Of a DNA stretch of 35,241 bases, positions 5,769 through 11,311 are shown one piece after another. This DNA comes from a virus. The stretch spans positions 1 to 35,241 of IMG/VR virus record IMGVR_UViG_3300023257_000067. One strand, given 5' to 3'. The notes beneath the pieces were generated by a model. It ran no database searches, was not told the DNA's origin, and saw only the letters and a list, made by a program, of their open reading frames with translations. The position numbers were made by a program, and so were the translations under genes. The stretch's first letter is position 1; every line of letters begins with the position of its first letter.

Positions 5769-6533
5769 TTAAATAGTTATAATCATATCTTTTTTAAATT
5801 CCGGATTTTCTGAATGGTTTTTATACCCTCTTGGATTACATACAACCCTTGTATCATGTATTATATAATCGCATGAATTATGAAGATGTCCATGACACCA
5901 TAGATCAATATTATTTTCTTTTATCATATCTTCTAAATCAATAACAAATGATGCTGTCAATATATCATTTTTATATATTGGCAATGAAGATTTAAGACTT
6001 GGTGCTGTATGTGTTATAACAACAACTTTTTTATTACCTGTATTTTTTAACTCTCGCTTTAAAAAATCTGTTGATTTTTTATTTAAAGTTAATAAATCAT
6101 TTGCATTAATCAATTTTTCTTTATGTCTATCTTCTGTCATAATTTTAATGTAATTATAATCATTCATGGCAATTTCAGAATAATGCATTGCTGTTTCTTG
6201 ATTATCATATAACATAAAATCGGTCCACATGGTACAACCTAAAAATACAGTATCATCAATATCAAGTCTATCATTATCTAAGACTGTAATATTATTAGAT
6301 TTTATTGATCTTTCTTTAAATTCTTTTAATAAATCTGTCATGTTATTATAATAATACTCATGATTGCCTGGTACAAAAATAACTTTTTTATTTTTGAATT
6401 TATTTTCAATCCACTTATATGAAGAAATACCAACACTTATATCACCTGCTAAGATAACTATATCAGAATCAATATATGGTACTTTCATATCACCAAATTC
6501 AGTATGTAAGTCATTTAATATATGTAGATTCAT
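5769..6533 (-). CDS. Calcineurin-like metallophosphoesterase
   Basis: A 254-residue protein with the full set of metal-binding motifs: DLH (residues 8-10), GD (30-31), GNHE (56-59), a THT box in VVVITHTAPS and GHLHN near the C-terminus. Such enzymes hydrolyse phosphomono- or diesters with two metal ions; the substrate here is unknown. Its ATG overlaps the stop of the preceding 31-residue ORF (TAATG), so the two are translationally coupled. Confidence 0.88.
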   Translation of the reverse strand: MNLHILNDLHTEFGDMKVPYIDSDIVILAGDISVGISSYKWIENKFKNKKVIFVPGNHEYYYNNMTDLLKEFKERSIKSNNITVLDNDRLDIDDTVFLGCTMWTDFMLYDNQETAMHYSEIAMNDYNYIKIMTEDRHKEKLINANDLLTLNKKSTDFLKRELKNTGNKKVVVITHTAPSLKSSLPIYKNDILTASFVIDLEDMIKENNIDLWCHGHLHNSCDYIIHDTRVVCNPRGYKNHSENPEFKKDMIITI

Positions 6534-6628
6534 TATTCATCCCAATTATATCCATTTAATTCAGACATTGCTTTTATTTCATCAATTGTTTTTCCCTCAC
6601 CTGTATCACCATATATAATAATATTCAT
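6533..6628 (-). CDS. 31-residue P-loop micro-ORF
   Basis: Begins MNIIIYGDTGEGKTIDEIKA behind AGGAT, and ends at TAATG shared with the phosphoesterase start. GDTGEGKT is a perfect Walker A match directly after a beta strand, the start of a P-loop NTPase fold, but the protein ends 20 residues later. Either a remnant of an ATPase kept as a leader peptide for the downstream gene, or a functional mini-protein. Confidence 0.6.
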   Translation of the reverse strand: MNIIIYGDTGEGKTIDEIKAMSELNGYNWDE

Positions 6629-6656
6629 TTTTATCCTATTTTATATTTAAAAGTTC

Positions 6657-6729
6657 TGGTCTGGGATGTTGGCGTCGAACCAACCTGACCGCACTTCCAG
6701 GGCGCAGTCCGCACCTCGCTGTATCCCAG
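6657..6729 (-). tRNA. tRNA, probably Pro (TGG), C33
   Basis: Acceptor CTGGGAT/ATCCCAG with the C1-G72 pair typical of tRNA-Pro, T arm GTTGG TTCGACG CCAAC, discriminator A, encoded CCA. The anticodon stem is TGCGC/GTGCG with loop CCTGGAA, giving TGG but with C at 33. The D arm is short (16 nt between acceptor and anticodon stem). An offset reading (loop CTGGAAG, GGA) has a poorer stem. Isotype less certain than the gene itself. Confidence 0.7.
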
Positions 6730-6766
6730 ATAATTATATTCATTTTTATCCTTTTAATATTAAGAG

Positions 6767-6808
6767 CTCTGGTGGCAGGACTCGAACCTGCATTCTTCGG
6801 TTTAACAG
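6767..6808 (-). pseudogene. 3' half of a broken tRNA-Asn
   Basis: From the anticodon loop on, this is a normal tRNA-Asn: loop CTGTTAA (GTT), ACCGA, variable AGAAT, T arm GCAGG TTCGAGT CCTGC, acceptor strand CACCAGA and discriminator G. No 5' half precedes it. The complementary acceptor strand TCTGGTG lies 877 nt upstream at 7691-7685. There is no encoded CCA. Confidence 0.75.
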
Positions 6809-6882
6809 ATATTTTTTTTAAAAACGCTTATAATGATATTCTTTGAGTTTGTATTATATATCAATTGTTTCTTCTTTATTTA

Positions 6883-7437
6883 CTAAAGCATTAATTCTTT
6901 TTTTAATTTTAATATTCTTGTTCTTACACAATGATCACTAACATTTAATTCTTTAGCAGTTCCAACATATGTACCATGTTTTTTATATATTTTCATTATA
7001 TCTATTTTATCCCAATCAACATTATATCTAATTTTAGCGCCACAACTTAAAGAACATGTTTTATTAGTTATTAATTTATCTTTACCACATATAGGGCATT
7101 TATCAATCATTATTTTTTTTATTTTATAGTCTACAAAATCTTCATTAAATAATGTTGGATTTTCTGGGATTTCAGCATTATTATAATGAATTAATCTATG
7201 ACAATTAGAACATACCATTATACATTTTCTTAATTCTTTAACTATTCTTTTCCATGATATACAATTTGCTCTAATAGCACCCATAGAAAATAATTTTTCT
7301 TTTGGATTTAAATGATGAAAATCAAAAACTTCTGATGGATATTCTTTTTTACATATACAACATTCATTATTAAATGATTTAACCATTCTTTCTTTTGTAA
7401 TTTTACGCCATTTTTTTACATTTTCCGATTTATTCAT
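6883..7437 (-). CDS. HNH homing endonuclease
   Basis: A 184-residue protein. The N-terminal HNH nuclease has zinc knuckles CCICKK and CSNC around DFHHLNP and CHRLIH. It is followed by a second zinc module (CPICGKDK ... CSLSC) and a C-terminal helix-turn-helix for target recognition (GTYVGTAKELNVSDHCVRTR). Free-standing HNH genes of this build are mobile in T4-like phages. GGAGG before the start is abutted by a 13-bp hairpin. It lies inside the disrupted tRNA-Asn locus. Confidence 0.88.
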   Translation of the reverse strand: MNKSENVKKWRKITKERMVKSFNNECCICKKEYPSEVFDFHHLNPKEKLFSMGAIRANCISWKRIVKELRKCIMVCSNCHRLIHYNNAEIPENPTLFNEDFVDYKIKKIMIDKCPICGKDKLITNKTCSLSCGAKIRYNVDWDKIDIMKIYKKHGTYVGTAKELNVSDHCVRTRILKLKKELML

Positions 7438-7449
7438 TTTCGATCCTCC

Positions 7450-7485
7450 ATATAAATAATTAACTTTCTTTATAATTATTTATAT
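7450..7485 (-). promoter_or_regulatory. Hairpin next to the HNH ribosome site
   Basis: Perfect 13-bp stem (7485-7473 with 7462-7450), 10-nt loop, ending at the base next to GGAGG (7449-7445). Homing endonuclease genes of T4 are often held down by early-transcript hairpins at the ribosome site, so translational control is likely here. Confidence 0.6.
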
Positions 7486-7508
7486 AAAAGTTCGTAAAAT
7501 TATATTTT

Positions 7509-7599
7509 TGGCTCCAGCGGTTGGATTCGAACCAACGGTGAGACATTAAAGTCTGACGGGTTAACAGCCCGTTCCCTGCTGCCGCTCGGGTACACTGGA
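7509..7599 (-). tRNA. Type II tRNA with GTT (Asn) anticodon
   Basis: 91 nt. Acceptor TCCAGTG/CGCTGGA, D arm CCC..GGG with GAGCGGCAGCA loop, anticodon stem ACGGG/CCCGT with loop CTGTTAA (GTT), then a long variable arm with its own stem AGAC/GTCT, T arm TTGG TTCGAAT CCAA, discriminator G, encoded CCA. Long variable arms belong to Ser, Leu and Tyr tRNAs; G73 and the body are Ser-like, yet the anticodon reads Asn codons. The amino acid attached is therefore uncertain. Confidence 0.85.
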
Positions 7600-7619
7600 A
7601 TATTTCTTATTGTTCTTAT

Positions 7620-7648
7620 AAAGTATCATATATAAAATATTATGTCAA
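7620..7648 (-). promoter_or_regulatory. Early sigma70 promoter, extended -10
   Basis: TTGACA (7648-7643), 17 nt, TGA-TACTTT (7625-7620). Reads into the type II tRNA and the HNH gene. It is part of a roughly 50-bp imperfect direct repeat with 7691-7742. Confidence 0.83.
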
Positions 7649-7665
7649 GACTAATTTATAATGTA

Positions 7666-7691
7666 TGCTTAGCCAATTAAGCTACACCAGA
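7666..7691 (-). pseudogene. 5' half of a broken tRNA-Asn
   Basis: Acceptor strand TCTGGTG (7691-7685), then TA and a complete D arm GCTTAATTGGCTAAGC. After A26 the sequence no longer pairs with anything (TACATTATAAATT) and runs into the next promoter. The acceptor strand is exactly complementary to CACCAGA of the 3' half at 6767-6808. Confidence 0.72.
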
Positions 7692-7711
7692 ATATTTCTT
7701 ATTGTTTTTAT

Positions 7712-7740
7712 AAAGTATCATATATTTTGTACTATGTCAA
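7712..7740 (-). promoter_or_regulatory. Early sigma70 promoter, extended -10
   Basis: TTGACA-type -35 (7740-7735), 17 nt, TGA-TACTTT (7717-7712). The original promoter of the now broken tRNA-Asn. Confidence 0.83.
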
Positions 7741-7773
7741 GAACAAAATATTTGTAATAATATTAAATAATTA

Positions 7774-7850
7774 TGGTAGGGGGGGATGCCAGAATCAAAC
7801 TGGCCACACCACGAATCCAAATCGCAGTCGACATCTTGCCATTATCCCCT
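7774..7850 (-). tRNA. tRNA-Pro (TGG) with expanded C tract in acceptor
   Basis: Anticodon stem TGCGA/TCGTG with canonical loop TTTGGAT, T arm GCCAG TTTGATT CTGGC, encoded CCA. The 5' strand AGGGGAT would pair perfectly with ATCCCCT, but the 3' strand has seven C in place of four, so three bases are extra. Either a slippage mutation that damages the acceptor stem or a homopolymer sequencing error. Confidence 0.7.
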
Positions 7851-7860
7851 ATATTTTTTA

Positions 7861-7934
7861 TGGTGGGACCAGAAGGTAACGATCCTTCGTAGATCGGGTA
7901 AGAACCGACTATTCTACCATTGAATTATGATCCC
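7861..7934 (-). tRNA. tRNA-Lys (CTT)
   Basis: Acceptor GGGATCA/TGGTCCC, anticodon stem GTCGG/CCGAT with loop TTCTTAC, T stem GAAGG/CCTTC, encoded CCA. The T loop is ATCGTTA instead of TTCGANT. Confidence 0.87.
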
Positions 7935-7937
7935 TAG

Positions 7938-8011
7938 TGGTGGGTCCAGAAGGTAACGCTCCTTCATCTACTGGTTAAAAGCCAGTTGTTCTGCTATTGA
8001 ACTATGAACCC
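7938..8011 (-). tRNA. tRNA-Lys (TTT)
   Basis: Acceptor GGGTTCA/TGGACCC, anticodon stem ACTGG/CCAGT with loop CTTTTAA, T stem GAAGG/CCTTC with unusual T loop AGCGTTA, encoded CCA. Shares the odd T loop with the neighbouring tRNA-Lys (CTT), suggesting duplication. Confidence 0.9.
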
Positions 8012-8020
8012 ACAAAACAA

Positions 8021-8058
8021 AAAAGGTGAAGATACTTTATATGTATTCTTCACCTTTT
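8021..8058 (-). terminator. Intrinsic terminator
   Basis: Stem AAAAGGTGAAG/CTTCACCTTTT plus ATAC/GTAT with one bulged base, 7-nt loop, followed on the minus strand by TTTTTTGTTTTG. It lies between the 25-residue ORF and the Lys tRNAs. No promoter follows, so the tRNAs may come from readthrough. Confidence 0.75.
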
Positions 8059-8085
8059 AATATTAGTATATTTTATATTAAATGA

Positions 8086-8163
8086 TTAGAATACAGTTGC
8101 TCCTTGTGGTATAAGTACCTTGTGTTTAAATATATTATTATTCGGTTTTAATATTTTCATCAT
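8086..8163 (-). CDS. Possible 25-residue peptide
   Basis: MMKILKPNNNIFKHKVLIPQ, ending GATVF. The ribosome site is weak (AGAGA). The hydrophobic C-terminus and placement between a gene and a terminator make a real short gene plausible, but there is little else to support it. Confidence 0.4.
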   Translation of the reverse strand: MMKILKPNNNIFKHKVLIPQGATVF

Positions 8164-8184
8164 TTTTTTATTCTCTCAATCTAT

Positions 8185-8418
8185 TTATATTTTATCATTT
8201 GTTTTTAAAATAATATCTTCAATATTAATTAATTTCATATTAACATGTTTCTGTATCCATTCATTACCTGTTAATTGTTTAGGCATGTTATTTTGAATAT
8301 ATTTATCATCATAATAACAATCATGTTTTATTGAATCAGATATTTGCTGAATCATAAAATCTTTTAATTTTATATGGTCTGATGTTGGTGGTTGCCATTC
8401 ATTTGCTTTTTTAAGCAT
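8185..8418 (-). CDS. Unknown protein (77 aa or slightly longer)
   Basis: The frame is open from 8670, but its upstream part crosses a tRNA gene and another gene, so I start it at the first Met after the tRNA (MLKKANEWQPPTSDHIKLKD). A TTG at 8439 (LLIKYQY) is an alternative. Mostly helical, with a C-terminal segment NEWIQKHVNMKL. Family not recognised. Confidence 0.5.
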   Translation of the reverse strand: MLKKANEWQPPTSDHIKLKDFMIQQISDSIKHDCYYDDKYIQNNMPKQLTGNEWIQKHVNMKLINIEDIILKTNDKI

Positions 8419-8475
8419 ATACTGATATTTAATAAGCAAATCTTTATTCTTTTTTATTCTTTCTTTTGTTGTTAA

Positions 8476-8548
8476 TGGATGCGGAGGGCGGAATCGGACC
8501 GCCGTATTATGGCTTATGAAACCAAATGGTTTTCCAAAACTCTCCGCA
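8476..8548 (-). tRNA. tRNA with CAT anticodon (Met or Ile2)
   Basis: Acceptor TGCGGAG/CTCCGCA, T arm GGCGG TCCGATT CCGCC, discriminator T, encoded CCA, anticodon loop TTCATAA. The D arm GTTTTGGAAAAC leaves a very small loop. Lacks the C1xA72 mismatch of initiators; could be elongator Met or a lysidine-modified Ile tRNA. Confidence 0.75.
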
Positions 8549-8551
8549 TTA

Positions 8552-8737
8552 TCACCATCCAATAGCTTTTGAAATCTCTGGTGTAAATCCACCAAGCTCA
8601 TTAAATCTTTTTTCAAATACTCTATAAAACGGTTTTGTTTTATCAAAATATGGATGACCTGATGGAGCAAATCTCCATAAAGAAGCCATTTGCATTTGAG
8701 TCATATTGTTTATTGTTTCTATTTCTTTATCGGTCAT
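8552..8737 (-). CDS. Conserved small phage protein (MASLWRFAPSGHPYF)
   Basis: A 61-residue protein with the conserved core QMASLWRFAPSGHPYFD and the C-terminus GGFTPEISKAIGW, a set seen in many unnamed phage and prophage ORFs. Starts at 8737 behind AAAGGATATT. Its stop lies 4 nt from the 5' end of the CAT tRNA. Function unknown. Confidence 0.75.
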   Translation of the reverse strand: MTDKEIETINNMTQMQMASLWRFAPSGHPYFDKTKPFYRVFEKRFNELGGFTPEISKAIGW

Positions 8738-8757
8738 AATATCCTTTTAATAATTTA

Positions 8758-8831
8758 TGGTAGGGATAAAAGAAATCGAATCTTTATTACAGCGTTATCG
8801 GCACTGTGTTCTACCATTGAACTATATCCCC
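8758..8831 (-). tRNA. tRNA-Ile (GAT), C33
   Basis: Acceptor GGGGATA/TATCCCT, D arm GTTCAATGGTAGAAC, anticodon stem CAGTG/CGCTG with loop CCGATAA, T loop TTCGATT, encoded CCA. As in tRNA-Ile (TAT), base 33 is C. Confidence 0.83.
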
Positions 8832-8835
8832 TCAT

Positions 8836-9141
8836 TTAAGCTAATTCTGGATCATTTACTATATCGTATTTAGGACATTTTATATTTTTATTAATTATAA
8901 TATAATCGTTATTAGATATTTTGTCAAATGTTTTATTTCTTAATTTATTATCATCAAATGTCCATTCTTCATCACAACCTTTAAATTGTATTGTTGGTTT
9001 ATCTTCATTAGAAGGCAACCATTTATATCTTTCTTTACTAATAGAAACACATAAATTAATATTAACAGGATTATTATATATTTTATCTCCATTAATATCC
9101 TGTACCCATGAAATAGGAGGTCTAATAAAATTACTGTTCAT
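8836..9141 (-). CDS. Unknown protein (101 aa)
   Basis: Starts MNSNFIRPPISWVQDINGDK, overlapping the stop of the upstream gene in another frame (AATGAACAGTAA). Contains a Trp/Lys strand region (RYKWLPSNEDKPTIQFKG, then CDEEWTFDD) and a Lys/Asn-rich end. No family recognised; its tight coupling to the 9131-9499 gene suggests a shared role. Confidence 0.65.
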   Translation of the reverse strand: MNSNFIRPPISWVQDINGDKIYNNPVNINLCVSISKERYKWLPSNEDKPTIQFKGCDEEWTFDDNKLRNKTFDKISNNDYIIINKNIKCPKYDIVNDPELA

Positions 9142-9499
9142 TTTTATCCTCTATTATGTTAAATTTATTTTTAGCTTCTTCTAATGCTTGAATAAATCCT
9201 GTTATATGCTCTTTATCATTAAATAATATATCAGCCTGCATTTCAAGATAACCGCCAAATATTAATACAATACCATCTCTTAATCGTTCCCAAATTCTTT
9301 TATACCAAGAACTTGCATTATAATAATTGTTCCAATATAATTTCTTTTCAATCATCATAGTAATATCATTTATTTCTCTATCATATTCTAACCATAACGT
9401 AAAATCATGATCTTGATCACCACATGCACACGCTATTCTATAAAATATAGTATCATGGTATTCATCCATTTTCATTACTTTATAAGATAATTTATTCAT
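9131..9499 (-). CDS. Conserved protein with CACGDQDHDFTLWLEYD core
   Basis: A 122-residue protein, started at 9499 (MNKLSYKVMKMDEYHDTIFY); the longer frame to 9634 overlaps a real gene. The signature FYRIACACGDQDHDF, WLEYDREI, a Trp-rich middle (SSWYKRIWERLRDG) and a C-terminal helix with ITGFIQALEEAK are typical of a widespread unnamed phage/bacterial family. A cysteine/histidine pair may bind metal. Function unknown. Confidence 0.72.
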   Translation of the reverse strand: MNKLSYKVMKMDEYHDTIFYRIACACGDQDHDFTLWLEYDREINDITMMIEKKLYWNNYYNASSWYKRIWERLRDGIVLIFGGYLEMQADILFNDKEHITGFIQALEEAKNKFNIIEDKNEQ

Positions 9500-9500
9500 T

Positions 9501-9665
9501 TTAATCTTTAACCTTTTTATTATAAAATTTTTTTCTTTTTTTCTTTTTTTCTTTTTGCACAATAGTATAATATTCATAACATTTAACATATTCACCACCA
9601 TGAGTTTCTCTGCAAATACCTTCACATTTACCATTATCTACTGAACACAATTCTTTTATTTCCAT
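9501..9665 (-). CDS. Small Cys- and Lys-rich protein (54 aa)
   Basis: ATG at 9665 behind AAAGGAGAATA. Starts MEIKELCSVDNGKCEGICRE, with four Cys in the first 30 residues, then an almost pure Lys/Arg tract and the end YNKKVKD. The stop is one base before the start of the 9131-9499 gene, so they are coupled. A metal-binding knuckle with a nucleic-acid-binding tail is likely, by composition only. Confidence 0.65.
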   Translation of the reverse strand: MEIKELCSVDNGKCEGICRETHGGEYVKCYEYYTIVQKEKKKKRKKFYNKKVKD

Positions 9666-9674
9666 TATTCTCCT

Positions 9675-10040
9675 TTATACAATTATTAAATTATCCGATC
9701 CATATTTATATCTATAATATTTTTTTATTGTATCTTCAGTACCGCCTGTTCTATCTGGTGAAACGCATGCTATTAATATATCTGACATTTTTGCTATATC
9801 AGTATTTCTTTTATACCCTGCTGATATTCCATTTTTAGTCCACAGAGCAGGATACCATATAGTTTTGGTGTTATATTGTTCTGATAATATCACAGCAAAT
9901 CTATCAGCACCTTTAGAACATAATCCAGAACATATAGTATCACCTTTTTGATAAACTTTTAGAAAAGCATTTTTAACACTTTCAAATGATATACTATCAT
10001 CTCTTTTTCTTGATCCAACAATACCAATTACTTTAGACAT
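9675..10040 (-). CDS. SLOG/DprA-like nucleotide-binding protein
   Basis: A 121-residue Rossmann-type protein with the marks of the DUF2493/SLOG group: IGIVGSRKR at the N-terminus, ICSGLCSKGADRFA in the middle, YKRNTDIAKMSDILIAC and SPDRTGGTEDTI. Relatives bind nucleotides or nucleic acid; in phages they are unnamed and sometimes linked to nucleotide signalling. It follows a decayed small ORF and the promoter at 10151-10179. Confidence 0.75.
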   Translation of the reverse strand: MSKVIGIVGSRKRDDSISFESVKNAFLKVYQKGDTICSGLCSKGADRFAVILSEQYNTKTIWYPALWTKNGISAGYKRNTDIAKMSDILIACVSPDRTGGTEDTIKKYYRYKYGSDNLIIV

Positions 10041-10042
10041 TT

Positions 10043-10143
10043 TTTTATTTATCCTTTTTGGTTGCGGTGCAGCAGGCGATATAGGTTTACGTTTTAAATT
10101 CTTTTTGTTCTAATGCAATATTCCTTTGTATGACCACCCTCAT
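10043..10143 (-). pseudogene. Decayed small gene before the SLOG gene
   Basis: Between promoter and SLOG start three frames each carry protein-like stretches: MRVVIQRNIALEQKEFKT, GGHTKEYCIRTKRI and LKRKPISPAAPQPKRINKK, the last in frame with the SLOG ATG. This fits one short gene with frameshifts. GGH..C recalls the small Cys/Lys protein at 9501-9665. Confidence 0.3.
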
Positions 10144-10150
10144 TGTTTAT

Positions 10151-10179
10151 AAGGTATCATAAAAATTATATCATGTCAA
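10151..10179 (-). promoter_or_regulatory. Early sigma70 promoter, extended -10
   Basis: TTGACA (10179-10174), 17 nt, TGA-TACCTT (10156-10151). Drives the SLOG gene and those after it. Confidence 0.8.
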
Positions 10180-10195
10180 GATAAAAATAAGATTT

Positions 10196-10269
10196 TGGAG
10201 CTGAGTATGAGAATTGAACTCATATCATGTGATTGGCAACCACATATACTACCATTGTACTAACCCAGC
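10196..10269 (-). tRNA. tRNA-Gly (GCC)
   Basis: Acceptor GCTGGGT/ACTCAGC, anticodon stem TGTGG/TCACA with loop TTGCCAA, T arm ATGAG TTCAATT CTCAT, discriminator T as in Gly tRNAs, encoded CCA. Confidence 0.92.
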
Positions 10270-10270
10270 A

Positions 10271-10342
10271 TGGTGGCATGTCAGGGTATCGAGCCCTGCA
10301 TTCCTCAGATATGAACCGAAAATGGTGCCCAGACCCCATGCC
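10271..10342 (-). tRNA. tRNA-Met (CAT)
   Basis: Acceptor GGCATG/CATGCC (6 bp, then G-A), anticodon stem TTCGG/CTGAG with loop TTCATAT, T arm CAGGG CTCGATA CCCTG, discriminator A, encoded CCA. The D arm GGT CTGGGC ACC is short. Second CAT tRNA of the window; one of the two may be the AUA-reading Ile type. Confidence 0.8.
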
Positions 10343-10346
10343 ATAA

Positions 10347-10553
10347 TTAACTTTTTTTCTTTTTTATCACCTTATTTTTATCACCATATATAACCCATCC
10401 TAAAAGAAAAGCAAATGGACCAATACAAGATATAATAATAGCTAATATTCTATTTTTTGATGTAAAATCAAACTCTTTTGTCCACCAATAAACAAAACTT
10501 TGATATCCAGATGCAAACCATAAAAATACTAATAAAAAAAATAAAAATAACAT
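10347..10553 (-). CDS. Small phage membrane protein (68 aa)
   Basis: Starts MLFLFFLLVFLWFASGYQSF behind AAAGGAGATAAT. Two membrane helices flank the polar segment YWWTKEFDFTSKNR; the second (IIISCIGPFAFLLGWVIYGD) ends in a Lys-rich tail. The FASGYQSF and WTKEFDFT elements are familiar from unnamed phage membrane ORFs. Inner-membrane location likely. Confidence 0.72.
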   Translation of the reverse strand: MLFLFFLLVFLWFASGYQSFVYWWTKEFDFTSKNRILAIIISCIGPFAFLLGWVIYGDKNKVIKKKKS

Positions 10554-10569
10554 ATTATCTCCTTTCTTT

Positions 10570-10598
10570 AATATACTATAAAATTTATATTATGTCAA
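10570..10598 (-). promoter_or_regulatory. Sigma70 promoter
   Basis: TTGACA (10598-10593), 17 nt, TATATT (10575-10570). Drives the membrane protein gene at 10347-10553 and the Met and Gly tRNAs. Confidence 0.75.
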
Positions 10599-10609
10599 TA
10601 AATATTTTT

Positions 10610-10687
10610 TGGAACCCCTGATGGGACTCGAACCCACATTAAATCTCGCTTTAGAAGAACGATGCCAATCCATTCGGCTACAGGGGC
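10610..10687 (-). tRNA. tRNA-Arg (TCT)
   Basis: Acceptor GCCCCTG/CAGGGGT (G-T at pair 1), anticodon stem TCGTT/AGCGA with loop CTTCTAA, T arm GTGGG TTCGAGT CCCAT, encoded CCA. Reads AGA, a common Arg codon in these genes. Overlaps the 3' end of the upstream CDS by 10 nt. Confidence 0.9.
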
Positions 10688-10893
10688 TTAATACTTTGAT
10701 TAAAAATATCTTTAAGTGCATCTATTGCTTTTGTTGTAATCATATAAGTTGTTTTTTTACCATCTATATATCCTATAATAGATATTATAACAGCACATCC
10801 TGATATATATAATATGTTCAATAATGAAAGATCACATAATATACAGTTTATTAATATTGATGTTAATAGTAAAGAAATTATTATTTTATACAT
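10678..10893 (-). CDS. Small membrane protein (71 aa)
   Basis: Starts MYKIIISLLLTSILINCILC behind AAAGGATAAAA. Two hydrophobic helices (residues 1-20 and 25-45), then GYIDGKKTTYM and an amphipathic C-terminal helix. The stop codon TAG is bases 8-10 of the tRNA-Arg gene, the same arrangement as at tRNA-Ala. Function unknown. Confidence 0.65.
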   Translation of the reverse strand: MYKIIISLLLTSILINCILCDLSLLNILYISGCAVIISIIGYIDGKKTTYMITTKAIDALKDIFNQSIKPL

Positions 10894-10905
10894 TTTTATC
10901 CTTTA

Positions 10906-10991
10906 TGGAGGTAGGGATGGGATTTGAACCCATAGGGCTATTACACCCGACTGATTAGCAATCAGCTCCGATACCATTCTGGCACCCTACC
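10906..10991 (-). tRNA. tRNA-Ser (GCT)
   Basis: Type II. Acceptor GGTAGGG/CCCTACC, anticodon stem GCTGA/TCAGT with loop TTGCTAA, long variable arm GGGTGTAATAGCCC, T arm ATGGG TTCAAAT CCCAT, encoded CCA. The discriminator is T rather than the G usual for Ser. Confidence 0.9.
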
Positions 10992-10994
10992 ATA

Positions 10995-11288
10995 TTATTT
11001 TATTTGACCTATAACACTATCACCTTTAAGACCAACAGGCTCATATATTGAAAATCCTAAAAAATAAACAGGTGCAACAATAGACTCACTAAATATAATA
11101 CTTAATACTATATTACCTGTAATTAATTCATATTGAATATCAGAGTTCTTTTTATCTGATTTATTAATTAAGCCGTAAGTATCATATTCTATACCATTAA
11201 TTACTTTGGTATCACCACATCCTGTAATAGATAAGAATGTACACACAAACATTAAGCATACTACAAATAATATAATTTTTTTAAACAT
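10995..11288 (-). CDS. Phage lipoprotein
   Basis: A 97-residue protein with a signal peptide (KK then 16 hydrophobic residues) and a lipobox SITGC at residues 20-24, so a membrane-anchored lipoprotein is expected. The mature part CGDTKVINGIEYDTYGLINK and a C-terminal hydrophobic segment (IIFSESIVAPVYFLGFSIYE) match an unnamed lipoprotein family seen in phages and Gram-negative bacteria. Good site AAAGGAGAATAAG. Confidence 0.78.
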   Translation of the reverse strand: MFKKIILFVVCLMFVCTFLSITGCGDTKVINGIEYDTYGLINKSDKKNSDIQYELITGNIVLSIIFSESIVAPVYFLGFSIYEPVGLKGDSVIGQIK

Positions 11289-11311
11289 CTTATTCTCCTT
11301 TTAATTTTAAA

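Larger units (their letters stand above)
7600..7742. repeat. Direct repeat of tRNA leader and promoter
   Basis: The leader AATATTTCTTATTG and the following promoter occur twice, at about 7600-7650 and 7691-7742, with a few mismatches. The copy at 7691 belongs to the broken tRNA-Asn, the copy at 7600 to the type II tRNA, so each tRNA start carries the same promoter unit. Confidence 0.7.

Noticed and set aside
8419-8670. N-terminal extension of the gene at 8185-8418
   Set aside because: It runs through the CAT tRNA gene and antiparallel frames of the well supported gene at 8552-8737.
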